The notes under the pieces were generated by a model. The model saw only the letters and a program-made list of their open reading frames with translations, had not been told where the DNA came from and made no database searches. Made by a program: the position numbers and the translations under genes. Below are positions 37,301 through 43,517 of a stretch of DNA of 64,000 bases, piece after piece. Each line of letters begins with the position of its first letter. Positions within the stretch are counted from its first letter, which is position 1. This DNA comes from Paractinoplanes durhamensis. GTDB taxonomy: Bacteria > Actinomycetota > Actinomycetes > Mycobacteriales > Micromonosporaceae. The stretch spans positions 1 through 64,000 of the forward strand of contig NZ_BOML01000022.1 in assembly GCF_016862175.1 (NCBI RefSeq), read 5' to 3'.

Positions 37301-37549
37301 ATCAACGTCAATACCGCGCCGGACAATCAGGTGAACGACGCTTTCGGGCAGCCCGGAGCGGAATTCATGACGGCCTTCATCGACATCAGATCGAAGGCCG
37401 CGGTGCCCGGAAAGGCCTTCACCGGATATCCGGACATGCGGGCCCAGCTCAAGGCCTATCGAAACCCGAGGGGTAAGTCGATAGCGGACCTCGACAGCAT
37501 TTTGATCCGACTGCGGCAGAGGAAAACATATGGCTACTTCGAGTTCTGA
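31301..37549 (+). CDS. Giant DUF4157 eCIS protein: helical/hydrophobic middle and C-terminal nuclease-like toxin module
   Basis: The 2082-residue protein is far larger than its neighbours. Residues about 25-115 form a DUF4157 (eCIS core) domain with HELLH (102-106), a possible zinc-peptidase motif. Low-complexity linkers follow (repeat runs at 303-330 and 651-686). Residues 1176-1526 are long amphipathic and hydrophobic helices, fitting a tape-measure or membrane-inserting region. A Pro/Asp/Lys linker (1527-1726) leads to a folded C-terminus with DRMHLIPRQVGG (His1871), TTSNFIPALNAVN (Asn1885, Asn1894) and IE at 1901-1902, close to His-Me-finger DNA/RNA nucleases. INVNTAP (2001-2007) onward resembles ComEA helix-hairpin-helix. 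It could be cargo, tape measure or both. The ATG overlaps the previous stop. Confidence 0.8.
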   Translation: MKATQDQQSSRDSKRRPSRTRNRPVPKNIVSGAGQPLDLSVRREAEERLGYDFGQVRLHNDRDADALTSLLGADAVAVGRDIFFRAGTYRPGTTDGMRLLAHELLHTVQDPHGVGALKAGRADGAVSLPSEPAELAASEAASDSAVVSASAVGPGPVGVEAEAPLPGWMRYATVTADRLRVERLDPATLPDRLTASIVRSLRGDPADWSRRTRMQLGRLPEDLVEPVLDRLETRLLSPEYERVLDFLDEVEGAGFAEDAYGTPLPEPDAAEQLRLQVDAANRRAQEERERRDQAPPVAGQPQPATSGPATSGPATSGPATSGPATSGPATTGSAAAGSPTAGSAVGESGGSATGATASERESGAEKTAASQAGAQRDVPVAGPAESAAANRPGAAQAAIAGRQVKPEQKLEPGGGGGSPVFSGTDTQLAGAVSTLDQVRNQDLLPAPADAPMPPSHQSEVEVGGGEKSAWDVTLQPEDFLPAQDPDVSGVPTADTIDPQSGSAPLMLSLPAPPVTRADQVQAERDAEDAEDAAAAAEADRQAAEPASVVEIADEPGVESAAEPEPAIETPAGPGTVLRDPAGGADPKLGPVDAQITAQLAPGGGGVAEQSAKEERGTPAAGDNVAAAPEKAGQESAGPGAQPSPSSDAGASPATNGSPATNGSPATNGSPATAGSSATAGSSATAGSPDTVSGGSGSPASPASSGSASSAGPGVDAGSGAAAGSGSNAGPVAGAGGVSSAGNGPGAVGGGATPVPEMSPSDSGKASEPSRTGGSAAAPPKKAAAAGAAPTLSTVSPEAGLASAAQLKPHLALQSMGSVGSAADRSVGDEHKNLAAAPPTMQRPAGAPQTLAGNPKTDAGVRYSSDPAARSGAPAKQNAEVTGAKEPEGQIEAEKAEEPGGWDTFKMALGFGLGKVAGFFGFEVDATELAAKFAGLPTKDEALQQAMAGNAPGVEMGAAAEQTSGEQGEAVDTKGEQTVVAGRDDAGRGMGEDQVYPDVPPERMDADVPGRTAGAPMAATGAPTGAVPAEAASKVAEHDNGPQIQATFQQGQQGMSTSRQTKDQGFRDAQAAHRATVTTEIKINTKSQAGVRDDALGDVDGQRTLWRQDQDTELAKLGTKKTERQTKLRRDVDEREKKTDTDVTTEKTNSTKSIRETATKAETDAGTKRDDATQESGNWITQGFDWIKRKVLEIKDAIVRVIRTAREAVVRFIKNFKETVERWINEARTFILDTIKKLIEDLIAYAKALVQAIIDLANRIRKLITDLIRAAIDLVNRLAAQLKQIIKTLLDALAKLLADVLRILFQALMDVIRETINQIKQFLALASQLLGMLGTFLFVAIDFLDDPGGWLGGAKNSAVDGAKNHLFREVKNAVKQWFQQKIEEIIGVGKAVINVLIKGGFTLEKIVKETWDAIVPMLPFIIGEIVITKVVAKLIPGAGWVMAVIDAVQVAIGALGAILRAIGAVLAWLISVRKGTAGILFAKAVAAGIVALLELAYQYLLDGIGKYVSKVGKRLKGVAARLVKGEKRGTPGAPPRDGGHPGDGSGRPGQATPPAAPRSDVGRPGTTPRSQPAAAGPRPAPRSPAGPGRTPAGPGRKPAAPGRKPAGAADRPPGRSDAGHPDGPSAARPTPATTPSKRPPDTAKNKDGSPKTPADGIPDTRPTPSAKAPPKAEPPPRRPRDEDSAKKPGGPDRDKDPHAPRKERPDDHDRDHPDKKDEENDHESKDQRLRRIIARLHPILKDRLEPGIYDSTLLGLLQELRAWYRLTSLYKAGGQYFLIRAALNPNRPVIPGFADRQKRAIDYAKRQGLPPPVRLPVPLNGVRPAVTTRVLYMNKQFAIEFGQYPSGQYTEGWDYLELHRLTRTPSQWDRMHLIPRQVGGSATTSNFIPALNAVNRPFYRRIEKQASDAFGQTSKGTPPVPGWYTVRLDRFAGRSPITYPHGNTYPEGFPKRIDVEWGLYGRRGGGTGEKHSDWTQLPQSMPTATQLFDPPPVPTAAAPPPINVNTAPDNQVNDAFGQPGAEFMTAFIDIRSKAAVPGKAFTGYPDMRAQLKAYRNPRGKSIADLDSILIRLRQRKTYGYFEF
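32207..32290 (+). repeat. 15-bp in-frame tandem repeat (PATSG) in the DUF4157 gene
   Basis: Five perfect copies of a 15-bp unit (CCGGCCACGTCTGGA) plus a partial sixth encode PATSG repeated five times (residues 303-327). It forms part of a disordered linker after the DUF4157 domain. Identity between copies suggests recent expansion. Confidence 0.9.
33251..33358 (+). repeat. 18-bp in-frame tandem repeat in the DUF4157 gene
   Basis: Six 18-bp units encode SPATNG three times, SPATAG once and SSATAG twice (residues 651-686). The first three are identical and the rest have drifted slightly. This lies in the second disordered linker, ahead of the helical region. Confidence 0.9.
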
Positions 37550-38243
37550 CCTGCTCAGCCCGTACGAGCGTCGTCATGCGGATTCGCTGCACGAGCTGCA
37601 GCGGAGTTCGGCGCTCGAGGGTGAGTTCGGGAATGCCGACGATCTCGGGCCGGACCTGGCGGATCTTCGGCCGTTCGCCGACTACGGGGAGGCCTGGGCC
37701 GGTGTTCGTCTCCCGGAGCAGATGTCCGGCTGTGCGCTGCGGTTCACCGAGCTCGGTGCGCGGTGGCAGACGAGCGAGGGCATTCTCGGCGAGTTCTACT
37801 TCCGGCCGTTCAGCGACCTGGTGACGGACGCCGGCGGGGCGGAGCCGTGGCCCGAGGCGACCGATTTCCAGACCGACTTCATGTCGCAGTTGCGGGTCTT
37901 CGACCAGACGCCTCGATCGGGCGCGGGAAAACTGACCTATCTGCGGTTGCAGCCCGGCCCGGGGCCGCTGGAGATCTGGTACAGCGACATCGCCGACATC
38001 GCCGACGATCCGTACCCGGACGGCTTCATCAAGATGGACATCACCTACTGCGAATACCTCGACGCCCTGCTCCTGACCAAGGGCACCTATGGCTGGCAGT
38101 ACCTGTACACCGATATCTCGCTCGACCGCGGGGATTTCGTGGCGACCGTGGAATTCCTCGACGGCATGCTGCAGCTTTTCCCCACCATTTTCCCGCAGCA
38201 CGACTACTCGGATCTGCGGGAACGGCTGGAGGCTCGCCGGTGA
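37530..38243 (+). CDS. Unrecognised 237-residue protein, candidate immunity partner of the DUF4157 toxin module
   Basis: No family was recognised. The protein is acidic and aromatic-rich (EFYFRPFSDL, EIWYSDIADIADDPYPDGF, TYGWQYLYTDISLD), with no signal peptide or membrane helix. Its general look, an acidic cytosolic globule with a WxY-type centre, is that of SUKH/SMI1-like immunity proteins, but this is a weak impression. Stronger is its position: it begins 20 nt before the end of the toxin-bearing gene, with AGAGGA just ahead of its ATG, and interrupts the structural genes. It overlaps the next gene by 4 nt. Confidence 0.5.
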   Translation: MATSSSDLLSPYERRHADSLHELQRSSALEGEFGNADDLGPDLADLRPFADYGEAWAGVRLPEQMSGCALRFTELGARWQTSEGILGEFYFRPFSDLVTDAGGAEPWPEATDFQTDFMSQLRVFDQTPRSGAGKLTYLRLQPGPGPLEIWYSDIADIADDPYPDGFIKMDITYCEYLDALLLTKGTYGWQYLYTDISLDRGDFVATVEFLDGMLQLFPTIFPQHDYSDLRERLEARR

Positions 38244-38863
38244 GCACGTTTGCCGACATACCCCGGGCCATCCGGGCCGGGATCGTGGTGGTGGATCCCG
38301 GCAGCGGAGCGCCGCAGCGGGTCATCGTCATGCAGTTCAATCCCGACTCGCTGGAGCGGTCCATTCAGCCGCAAGCCGCCGGCGGGACCGCCGATGCCGG
38401 CGGCAGCGGGACCGACGGGGACCGGAACGAGGCGTTGCGGCTTAAGGGGCCCGCTGAAGAGCAGTGGAAATTCACCGCTGAGATCGACTCCACCGATCAG
38501 CTGGATGTCGCGGCGCCGGACGGGATCCACCCACAGTTGGCGGCGCTGGAGATGCTTGTGCAGCCGACCAGCGCTCAGCTTCGGGAGTCGATTGAGCTTT
38601 CCAAGCGGGGGACCATCGAAGTTGCTCCGATTGAGATGCCGCTGACGCTCTTCACCTGGGGGAGCAAGCGGATCATGCCGGTTCGGCTCACCGAGTTCTC
38701 CGTCAACGAGCAGGCCTTTGACGTCAACCTCAATCCGATTCGGGCGTCGCTCAGCATCGGGATGAAGATCCTGACCGTCAGTGACCTTCCCGTCGGGCAT
38801 CGCGGGGCTGACCTCTACCTCGCGCACCTGGCTATGAAAGAGGAGTTGGCCGGCCGTGCCTGA
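38240..38863 (+). CDS. eCIS tube-initiator-like protein (CIS_tube, Afp7 N-terminal part)
   Basis: The 207-residue protein matches the first domain of Afp7/Pvc7-type proteins: VIVMQFNPDSLERSIQ, then HPQLAALEML, PIEMPLTLFTWGSKRIMPVRLTEFSVNEQAFD and ASLSIGMKIL. This class starts the tube on the baseplate. The usual C-terminal LysM domain is not present here but is encoded by the next gene. It begins with GTG, overlapping the previous stop by 4 nt. Confidence 0.85.
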   Translation: MSTFADIPRAIRAGIVVVDPGSGAPQRVIVMQFNPDSLERSIQPQAAGGTADAGGSGTDGDRNEALRLKGPAEEQWKFTAEIDSTDQLDVAAPDGIHPQLAALEMLVQPTSAQLRESIELSKRGTIEVAPIEMPLTLFTWGSKRIMPVRLTEFSVNEQAFDVNLNPIRASLSIGMKILTVSDLPVGHRGADLYLAHLAMKEELAGRA

Positions 38864-39203
38864 GCCCTATCGATCGGTCTTCGACGACATCCCGGGCGCC
38901 GGGACCTATCCGAGCACCAGCCGCTACGCGGGTGCCGAGATCGCGGTGCACACCATGCCGGACGGCACCGAGGTTCGGTATGCCAAGCATCGGCTGCTTC
39001 CGGCGCTGCCCGGGGAGGACGACACCGTGCCGCACGTCGTCACCGTGGGGGAGCGGCCCGACCATCTTGGGCAGCGGTATTTCGGGGCTGCCGACCAGTG
39101 GTGGCGCATTGCCGACGCCAACGCCGTGCTTGATCCGCGGGAGCTGACCGGCGAGCCGGGGCGGCGGATCGACATTCCGCGAGGGGGGTTCGGTCTTGTC
39201 TGA
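38856..39203 (+). CDS. LysM-domain baseplate protein (Afp7 C-terminal part as separate gene)
   Basis: The 115-residue protein ends in a LysM-like domain: HVVTVGERPDHLGQRYFG, WWRIADANAVLDPRELTG, GRRIDIPRGG. In related systems this is fused to the tube initiator, so the pair looks like a gene split, or the ancestral unfused form. LysM units often bind peptidoglycan, but in baseplates they are structural. It overlaps both neighbours by 8 nt. Confidence 0.82.
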   Translation: MPEPYRSVFDDIPGAGTYPSTSRYAGAEIAVHTMPDGTEVRYAKHRLLPALPGEDDTVPHVVTVGERPDHLGQRYFGAADQWWRIADANAVLDPRELTGEPGRRIDIPRGGFGLV

Positions 39204-40335
39204 TGACGCGTTCGGGCGTGGGCCTCTGCACCTCAATCTCAGCATGGGGCGGGATCTCACCCGGCCGGTGCCGGCCGAGGTGGGGGACGCGCTTCTCTCC
39301 GCGCAGATCACCTCGACCGCGGGGGAGCGCAGTGGGTTTCAGCTCGCGTTCGATCTCACCAAGAACGGGCCCATCGCTCGTCGCTACCTGCCGGAGCGGT
39401 TCTTCCACCCCAAGACCCGCGTGGTGATGAGCACGACCCTGCGGGGGGCCACCACGGTGCTCTTCGACGGGCTGATCACTCGGCAGGAAGTGGGGTCCAG
39501 CAATCGGCCTGGGCAGTCCACGCTCACCATCACGGGCGAGGACCTCACGCTTGTCATGGATCTGGAGGAGCGCGCGGAGGGCTTCCCCAACCTGACGCCG
39601 GCGCAGCGGGCCGAGATGATTCTGCGGCGGTATGCCAACTACGGGATCACGCCGCGGGTCATCACCGAGCAGGTGCCGCAACCTCCCGATGCCGTGGAGC
39701 GGATCGACTTTCAGACCGGGACCGATCTGCAATATCTGCATCAGCTGGCGCGGGCCAACGGGTACACGTTCTATCTGGATCCGGGGCCGGACGCCGGGCG
39801 GTCCATCGCCTACTGGGGGCCGCAGATCCGGACCGGGGTTCGGCAGCATGCGCTCTCCGTCAACATGGACGCCAACTCCACGGTGGATCAGCTGACCTTT
39901 GCGTATGACGGGTTGGCGAGGGAAGAGCCGACGGCGCTCGTGCAGGATCCGGCCACCCGTGGGGTCAGCCAGCTCGCTCAACCCTCGATCGATCCGCTGC
40001 GGCCGCCGCTCGGGCGTGACCCCACCGAGGCGCTCAAGCGGCCCAGCCTGCGGGACACCGCCAAGCTGACCACCGCTCAAGCCCAGGCCGAGCTGCTGGC
40101 CCGGGCGGCCACCTCGGCCGACGCCATCGCCGGGTCCGGCTCGCTCGACGTCACCCGCTACGGCTACGTGCTGCGGCCCCGGGAGCTGGTCGGCGTGCGC
40201 GGCGCGGGGGTCGCGTACGACGGGGACTACTTCGTCGCCTCGGTCACGCACACGCTGCGGCCGGGGGCCTACCTGCAGAACTTCACCATCTCCCGCGAGG
40301 GAATGGTCGCTCGCAGCGGGACGGTGCGGCCCTGA
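39196..40335 (+). CDS. eCIS baseplate hub protein (gp27/gpD-like)
   Basis: The 379-residue protein corresponds to the hub half of VgrG/gpD proteins: ARRYLPERFFHPKTRVVMSTT, TITGEDLTLVMDLEER, QTGTDLQYLHQLARANGYTFYLDPGP. The TTG start at 39196 is supported by GAGGGGGG 8 nt upstream and by the 8-nt overlap shared with its neighbours. It joins the spike to the tube. The next gene starts at its stop (TGATG). Confidence 0.87.
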   Translation: MSDDAFGRGPLHLNLSMGRDLTRPVPAEVGDALLSAQITSTAGERSGFQLAFDLTKNGPIARRYLPERFFHPKTRVVMSTTLRGATTVLFDGLITRQEVGSSNRPGQSTLTITGEDLTLVMDLEERAEGFPNLTPAQRAEMILRRYANYGITPRVITEQVPQPPDAVERIDFQTGTDLQYLHQLARANGYTFYLDPGPDAGRSIAYWGPQIRTGVRQHALSVNMDANSTVDQLTFAYDGLAREEPTALVQDPATRGVSQLAQPSIDPLRPPLGRDPTEALKRPSLRDTAKLTTAQAQAELLARAATSADAIAGSGSLDVTRYGYVLRPRELVGVRGAGVAYDGDYFVASVTHTLRPGAYLQNFTISREGMVARSGTVRP

Positions 40336-40835
40336 TGCCCGACAACAATCGCTTTCTCGGTAAATATCGGGGCCGCGTCGTCGACAACGATGATCCCCGG
40401 CGGATCGCGCGAGTGCGGGCCGAGGTGCCCGATGTACTCGGGCGGGAGTGGTCGACCTGGGCGCTGCCGTGCCTGCCGTTCACCGGCGAAGGGTTCGGGC
40501 ACTTCAACCTGCCGGCCGTCGGGGCGGGCGTGTGGATCGAGTTCGAGCAAGGGGATCCGAGCCACCCGATCTGGTCCGGCACCTGGTACGGCGCCCCGGA
40601 GGAGCTGCCACCGGACGCCCGGGATGCGGGCGAGCCGGTGGTCATCCAGACCCGCGCGGGCAACAAGCTGGTCATTTCCGACACCGCCGGCGGCGGGATC
40701 CTGCTGCGGGCCGGCGGTGCGTCCGTGCGGATCGGTGGTGGCGAGGTTCATCTCGCCGACGGCAACGGCGGGACGGTGTCGATCGTCAACGGCGCGGTCA
40801 CCGTCAACACCCAGATCTTTCCCAGGAGCAACTGA
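40335..40835 (+). CDS. eCIS spike protein (gpV/gp5-like OB fold with beta-helix tail)
   Basis: The 166-residue protein has the OB-fold start of baseplate-V/spike proteins (FLGKYRGRVVDNDDPRRIARVRAEVPDVL, WIEFEQGDPSHPIWSGTW). The short C-terminal beta-prism (GGGILLRAGGASVRIGGGEVHL) fits a membrane-piercing spike. No separate PAAR-type tip protein was found. Confidence 0.88.
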   Translation: MPDNNRFLGKYRGRVVDNDDPRRIARVRAEVPDVLGREWSTWALPCLPFTGEGFGHFNLPAVGAGVWIEFEQGDPSHPIWSGTWYGAPEELPPDARDAGEPVVIQTRAGNKLVISDTAGGGILLRAGGASVRIGGGEVHLADGNGGTVSIVNGAVTVNTQIFPRSN

Positions 40836-40838
40836 CCG

Positions 40839-41198
40839 ATGAGAACCGATATCGCGTTCCCCTATCGCATCAGGCAGGGCCGGACCGCGGGCGCCACCTA
40901 CGACGAGCACGTGCGTGACCTCGTCGAGCAGCTGCTGTTCACCGGCCCGGGGGAGCGGGTGATGCGGCCCGACTTCGGCTGCGGCCTGCTCGACCTGGTG
41001 TTCGCGCCGACCGGGCCGGAGCTTCGCACCGCGCTGGAGTTGTCGGTGCGGGCGAGCATCCAGCGCTGGCTCGGCGAGCTGATCGACGTGCGCGCGCTGG
41101 ACATGTCGGTGGCCGGCGGGGCGGTCCGGGTCAGCCTGCGCTACACCGTCCGGCGCACCGGCGCCGAGCGCGACGACATGTTCGAGGGGCGGCCATGA
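40839..41198 (+). CDS. gp25/GPW-like baseplate wedge protein
   Basis: The 119-residue protein has the gp25 pattern: an N-terminal FPYRIRQGRT and the core LLFTGPGERVMRPDFGCGLLDLVFAP. It links sheath and baseplate. It overlaps the next gene as ATGA. Confidence 0.9.
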   Translation: MRTDIAFPYRIRQGRTAGATYDEHVRDLVEQLLFTGPGERVMRPDFGCGLLDLVFAPTGPELRTALELSVRASIQRWLGELIDVRALDMSVAGGAVRVSLRYTVRRTGAERDDMFEGRP

Positions 41199-43516
41199 GC
41201 AGGCGCGCCGCGATCCGGGAAGCGGGCCACAACGGGGTCGACGAGGTCGAGGTCAGCGACGACGGGCGGCAACTCACCGTCACGTTCCTCGGGCGGGCGC
41301 CGGACGGGCTGACGCCGGGCAACGTCCGCATCGACGGAGGCCGCCGAGTCACCGGGATCGTCGCCGTCGAGGTGTCGGTGGAGCACGCCGACGACCCGGA
41401 GCTGGACGACCGGCTGCTCGTCACCGTCGACCGGCCCGGCGACACCTCCCGCTACCGCCTGTCGATCGTGGAATCCGGCGGGCACGAGCCGTACCACGGC
41501 TTCGACCAGCGTTATTACCGCACCGGGTTCCGCTTCTGGCCGGACCGGCCGGCGGCGTTCGACCCCGACCGGGCCGCGCCGGAAAAGCCCGGGGAACCCG
41601 CGCCGGTCATCGACTACACCGCCCGCGACTACGACACCGTCCGGCGGCTCATCCTGGACCGGCTGGCGCTGACCGTGCCGGGCTGGATCGAACGCAACCC
41701 GGCCGACCTCGGCGTCACCCTGGTCGAGCTGCTCGCCTACACCGCCGACCAGATCTCCTACCAGCAGGACGCGGTGGCCACCGAGGCCTACCTGGACACC
41801 GCGCGGCACCGGGTGTCGGTGCGGCGGCACGTCAAGCTGATCGACTACCCGATGCACGACGGCGGCAACGCCCGCGCGATCGTGGTCGCCGAGGTCGCCG
41901 AGCCGGTCACCCTGGAGCCGGGCTCGTACCGGTTCGCGGCGCAGGACGAGATCTTCGAGCCGCTCGACCGGCGCCCGGTGAAGCTGCGCCCGGAGCACAA
42001 CGCCATCCGCTTCTGGACCTGGGCCGGCGACGAGCGCACCCGCCCGCCCGGCGCCACCGGCGTGACCCTCCGCGACGACGACCGCTGCCTGCGCCTGCAC
42101 CCCGGCGACGTGCTGGTTCTCGAGGAGAACGACCCGAAACACCGCCAGGCCGTGCGCCTGACCACGGTCACCCCCGACGTCGACCGGCTCACCGACCAGC
42201 CGGTGCTGGAGGTGACCTGGGCGGCGGAGGACGCGCTCACCTTCCGGCTCGACCTGGCGAACGGCGTGGCCCGCGGCAACGCGATCGTCGTCGACCATGG
42301 CAGGACGGAGGAGACCGGTGACGAGCCGCTCCACGACGTCACCCAGGCCGCGCCCTACCCGTCGCCGGAGCAGATCTGTGCCGCGCAGGCCGCACACCTC
42401 GCGGCCCTCCCGCACCGGGAAGACCTGACCAGGCGCCTGGACGTGCTGATCGCCCGCGCCCAGGCCGGCACCGTCCTCGGCGACCACATCGCCGAGGAGA
42501 TCGCGCAGACCTGGGGCCGGGAGTACGCGATCGGCCTGCACCCCACCGACCCGGCCCTGGCCGGCCCGATCGCGAAGCTGGCCGGCGACCCCCGTCAGGC
42601 CCTGCCCGCGGTGGAGGTGCGGCACGCCGGCCAGACCTGGGTCCCCCACCGTGACCTGCTCAGCAGCGGCCCCCGCGACCGCCATTTCGTCGGCGAGCTC
42701 ACGAACGACGGCCGCCTGACGCTGCGTTTCACCAAGGAGATCCCCGGCCGAAAAGCCATCCGCTACCGGACCGGCGGTGGCACGGCCGGCAACGTGGGCG
42801 CCGAAGCGATCTGCGTCCTGCTGCGGAACGACGAAGATCAAACGCTCGTACGCGTACGCAATCCTCTTCCGGCTGTTGGTGGCACCGACCCGGAGCCGAT
42901 CGACCAAGCGCGCCGGCTCGCTCCGCTTGATCTGAAGCGCCGCAAGGCGCGGGCCATAACCGCCGCCGACTACGCCGAGCTGGCGTCCGCCCTGCCGGGT
43001 GTGCAGCGCGCGGCCGCCGAGATCCGCTGGACCGGCAGCGGCGCCGAGGCGCACGTAGCGGTCGACGCCCGCGGCACCGGCATCCCGTCGCCGCAGCTGC
43101 TGGCCGAGGTGGCGCACCGCCTTGAGGCGTACCGCCGGATCGGCCACGACCTGATCGTCGAACCCGCCCGGCCGATCCCGCTGGACATCGTGCTCGACGT
43201 GCACGCGGCCCCCGGCCACCAGCAGGGCCGGATCGCCGCGCAGCTGCACCACCGGCTGATCGCCGCGTTCCGGCCGGACGCGCTGACCTTCGGCGATCCG
43301 GTCCGGGTGAGCCGGCTGACCGCGCTGGCCGCATCGGTGCCCGGCGTGCGCAGCGCCCGGGTGACCCGGCTGCGCCGGCTGTTCGCCCCGGACGCGGGCG
43401 AACTGGCGGCCGGCCTGCTGCGCCTGGGCCCGCTGGAGGTCGCGCGGTGCGACAACGACCCGGACCGGCCGGAGAACGGCCGCCTGGTCATCGACCTGAC
43501 CGACGGGGGCGAATGA
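41195..43516 (+). CDS. Baseplate J-like protein (Afp11-like)
   Basis: The 773-residue protein has a distinct N-terminal domain (about 1-130), then a baseplate-J-like body: DYTARDYDTVRRLILDRLAL, NPADLGVTLVELLAYTADQISYQQDAVATEAYLDTARHRVSVRRH. Later KARAITAADYAELASALPGVQRA leads into the C-terminal gp6-like domain. It builds the wedge of the baseplate. Confidence 0.9.
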   Translation: MSRRAAIREAGHNGVDEVEVSDDGRQLTVTFLGRAPDGLTPGNVRIDGGRRVTGIVAVEVSVEHADDPELDDRLLVTVDRPGDTSRYRLSIVESGGHEPYHGFDQRYYRTGFRFWPDRPAAFDPDRAAPEKPGEPAPVIDYTARDYDTVRRLILDRLALTVPGWIERNPADLGVTLVELLAYTADQISYQQDAVATEAYLDTARHRVSVRRHVKLIDYPMHDGGNARAIVVAEVAEPVTLEPGSYRFAAQDEIFEPLDRRPVKLRPEHNAIRFWTWAGDERTRPPGATGVTLRDDDRCLRLHPGDVLVLEENDPKHRQAVRLTTVTPDVDRLTDQPVLEVTWAAEDALTFRLDLANGVARGNAIVVDHGRTEETGDEPLHDVTQAAPYPSPEQICAAQAAHLAALPHREDLTRRLDVLIARAQAGTVLGDHIAEEIAQTWGREYAIGLHPTDPALAGPIAKLAGDPRQALPAVEVRHAGQTWVPHRDLLSSGPRDRHFVGELTNDGRLTLRFTKEIPGRKAIRYRTGGGTAGNVGAEAICVLLRNDEDQTLVRVRNPLPAVGGTDPEPIDQARRLAPLDLKRRKARAITAADYAELASALPGVQRAAAEIRWTGSGAEAHVAVDARGTGIPSPQLLAEVAHRLEAYRRIGHDLIVEPARPIPLDIVLDVHAAPGHQQGRIAAQLHHRLIAAFRPDALTFGDPVRVSRLTALAASVPGVRSARVTRLRRLFAPDAGELAAGLLRLGPLEVARCDNDPDRPENGRLVIDLTDGGE

Positions 43517-43517
43517 C

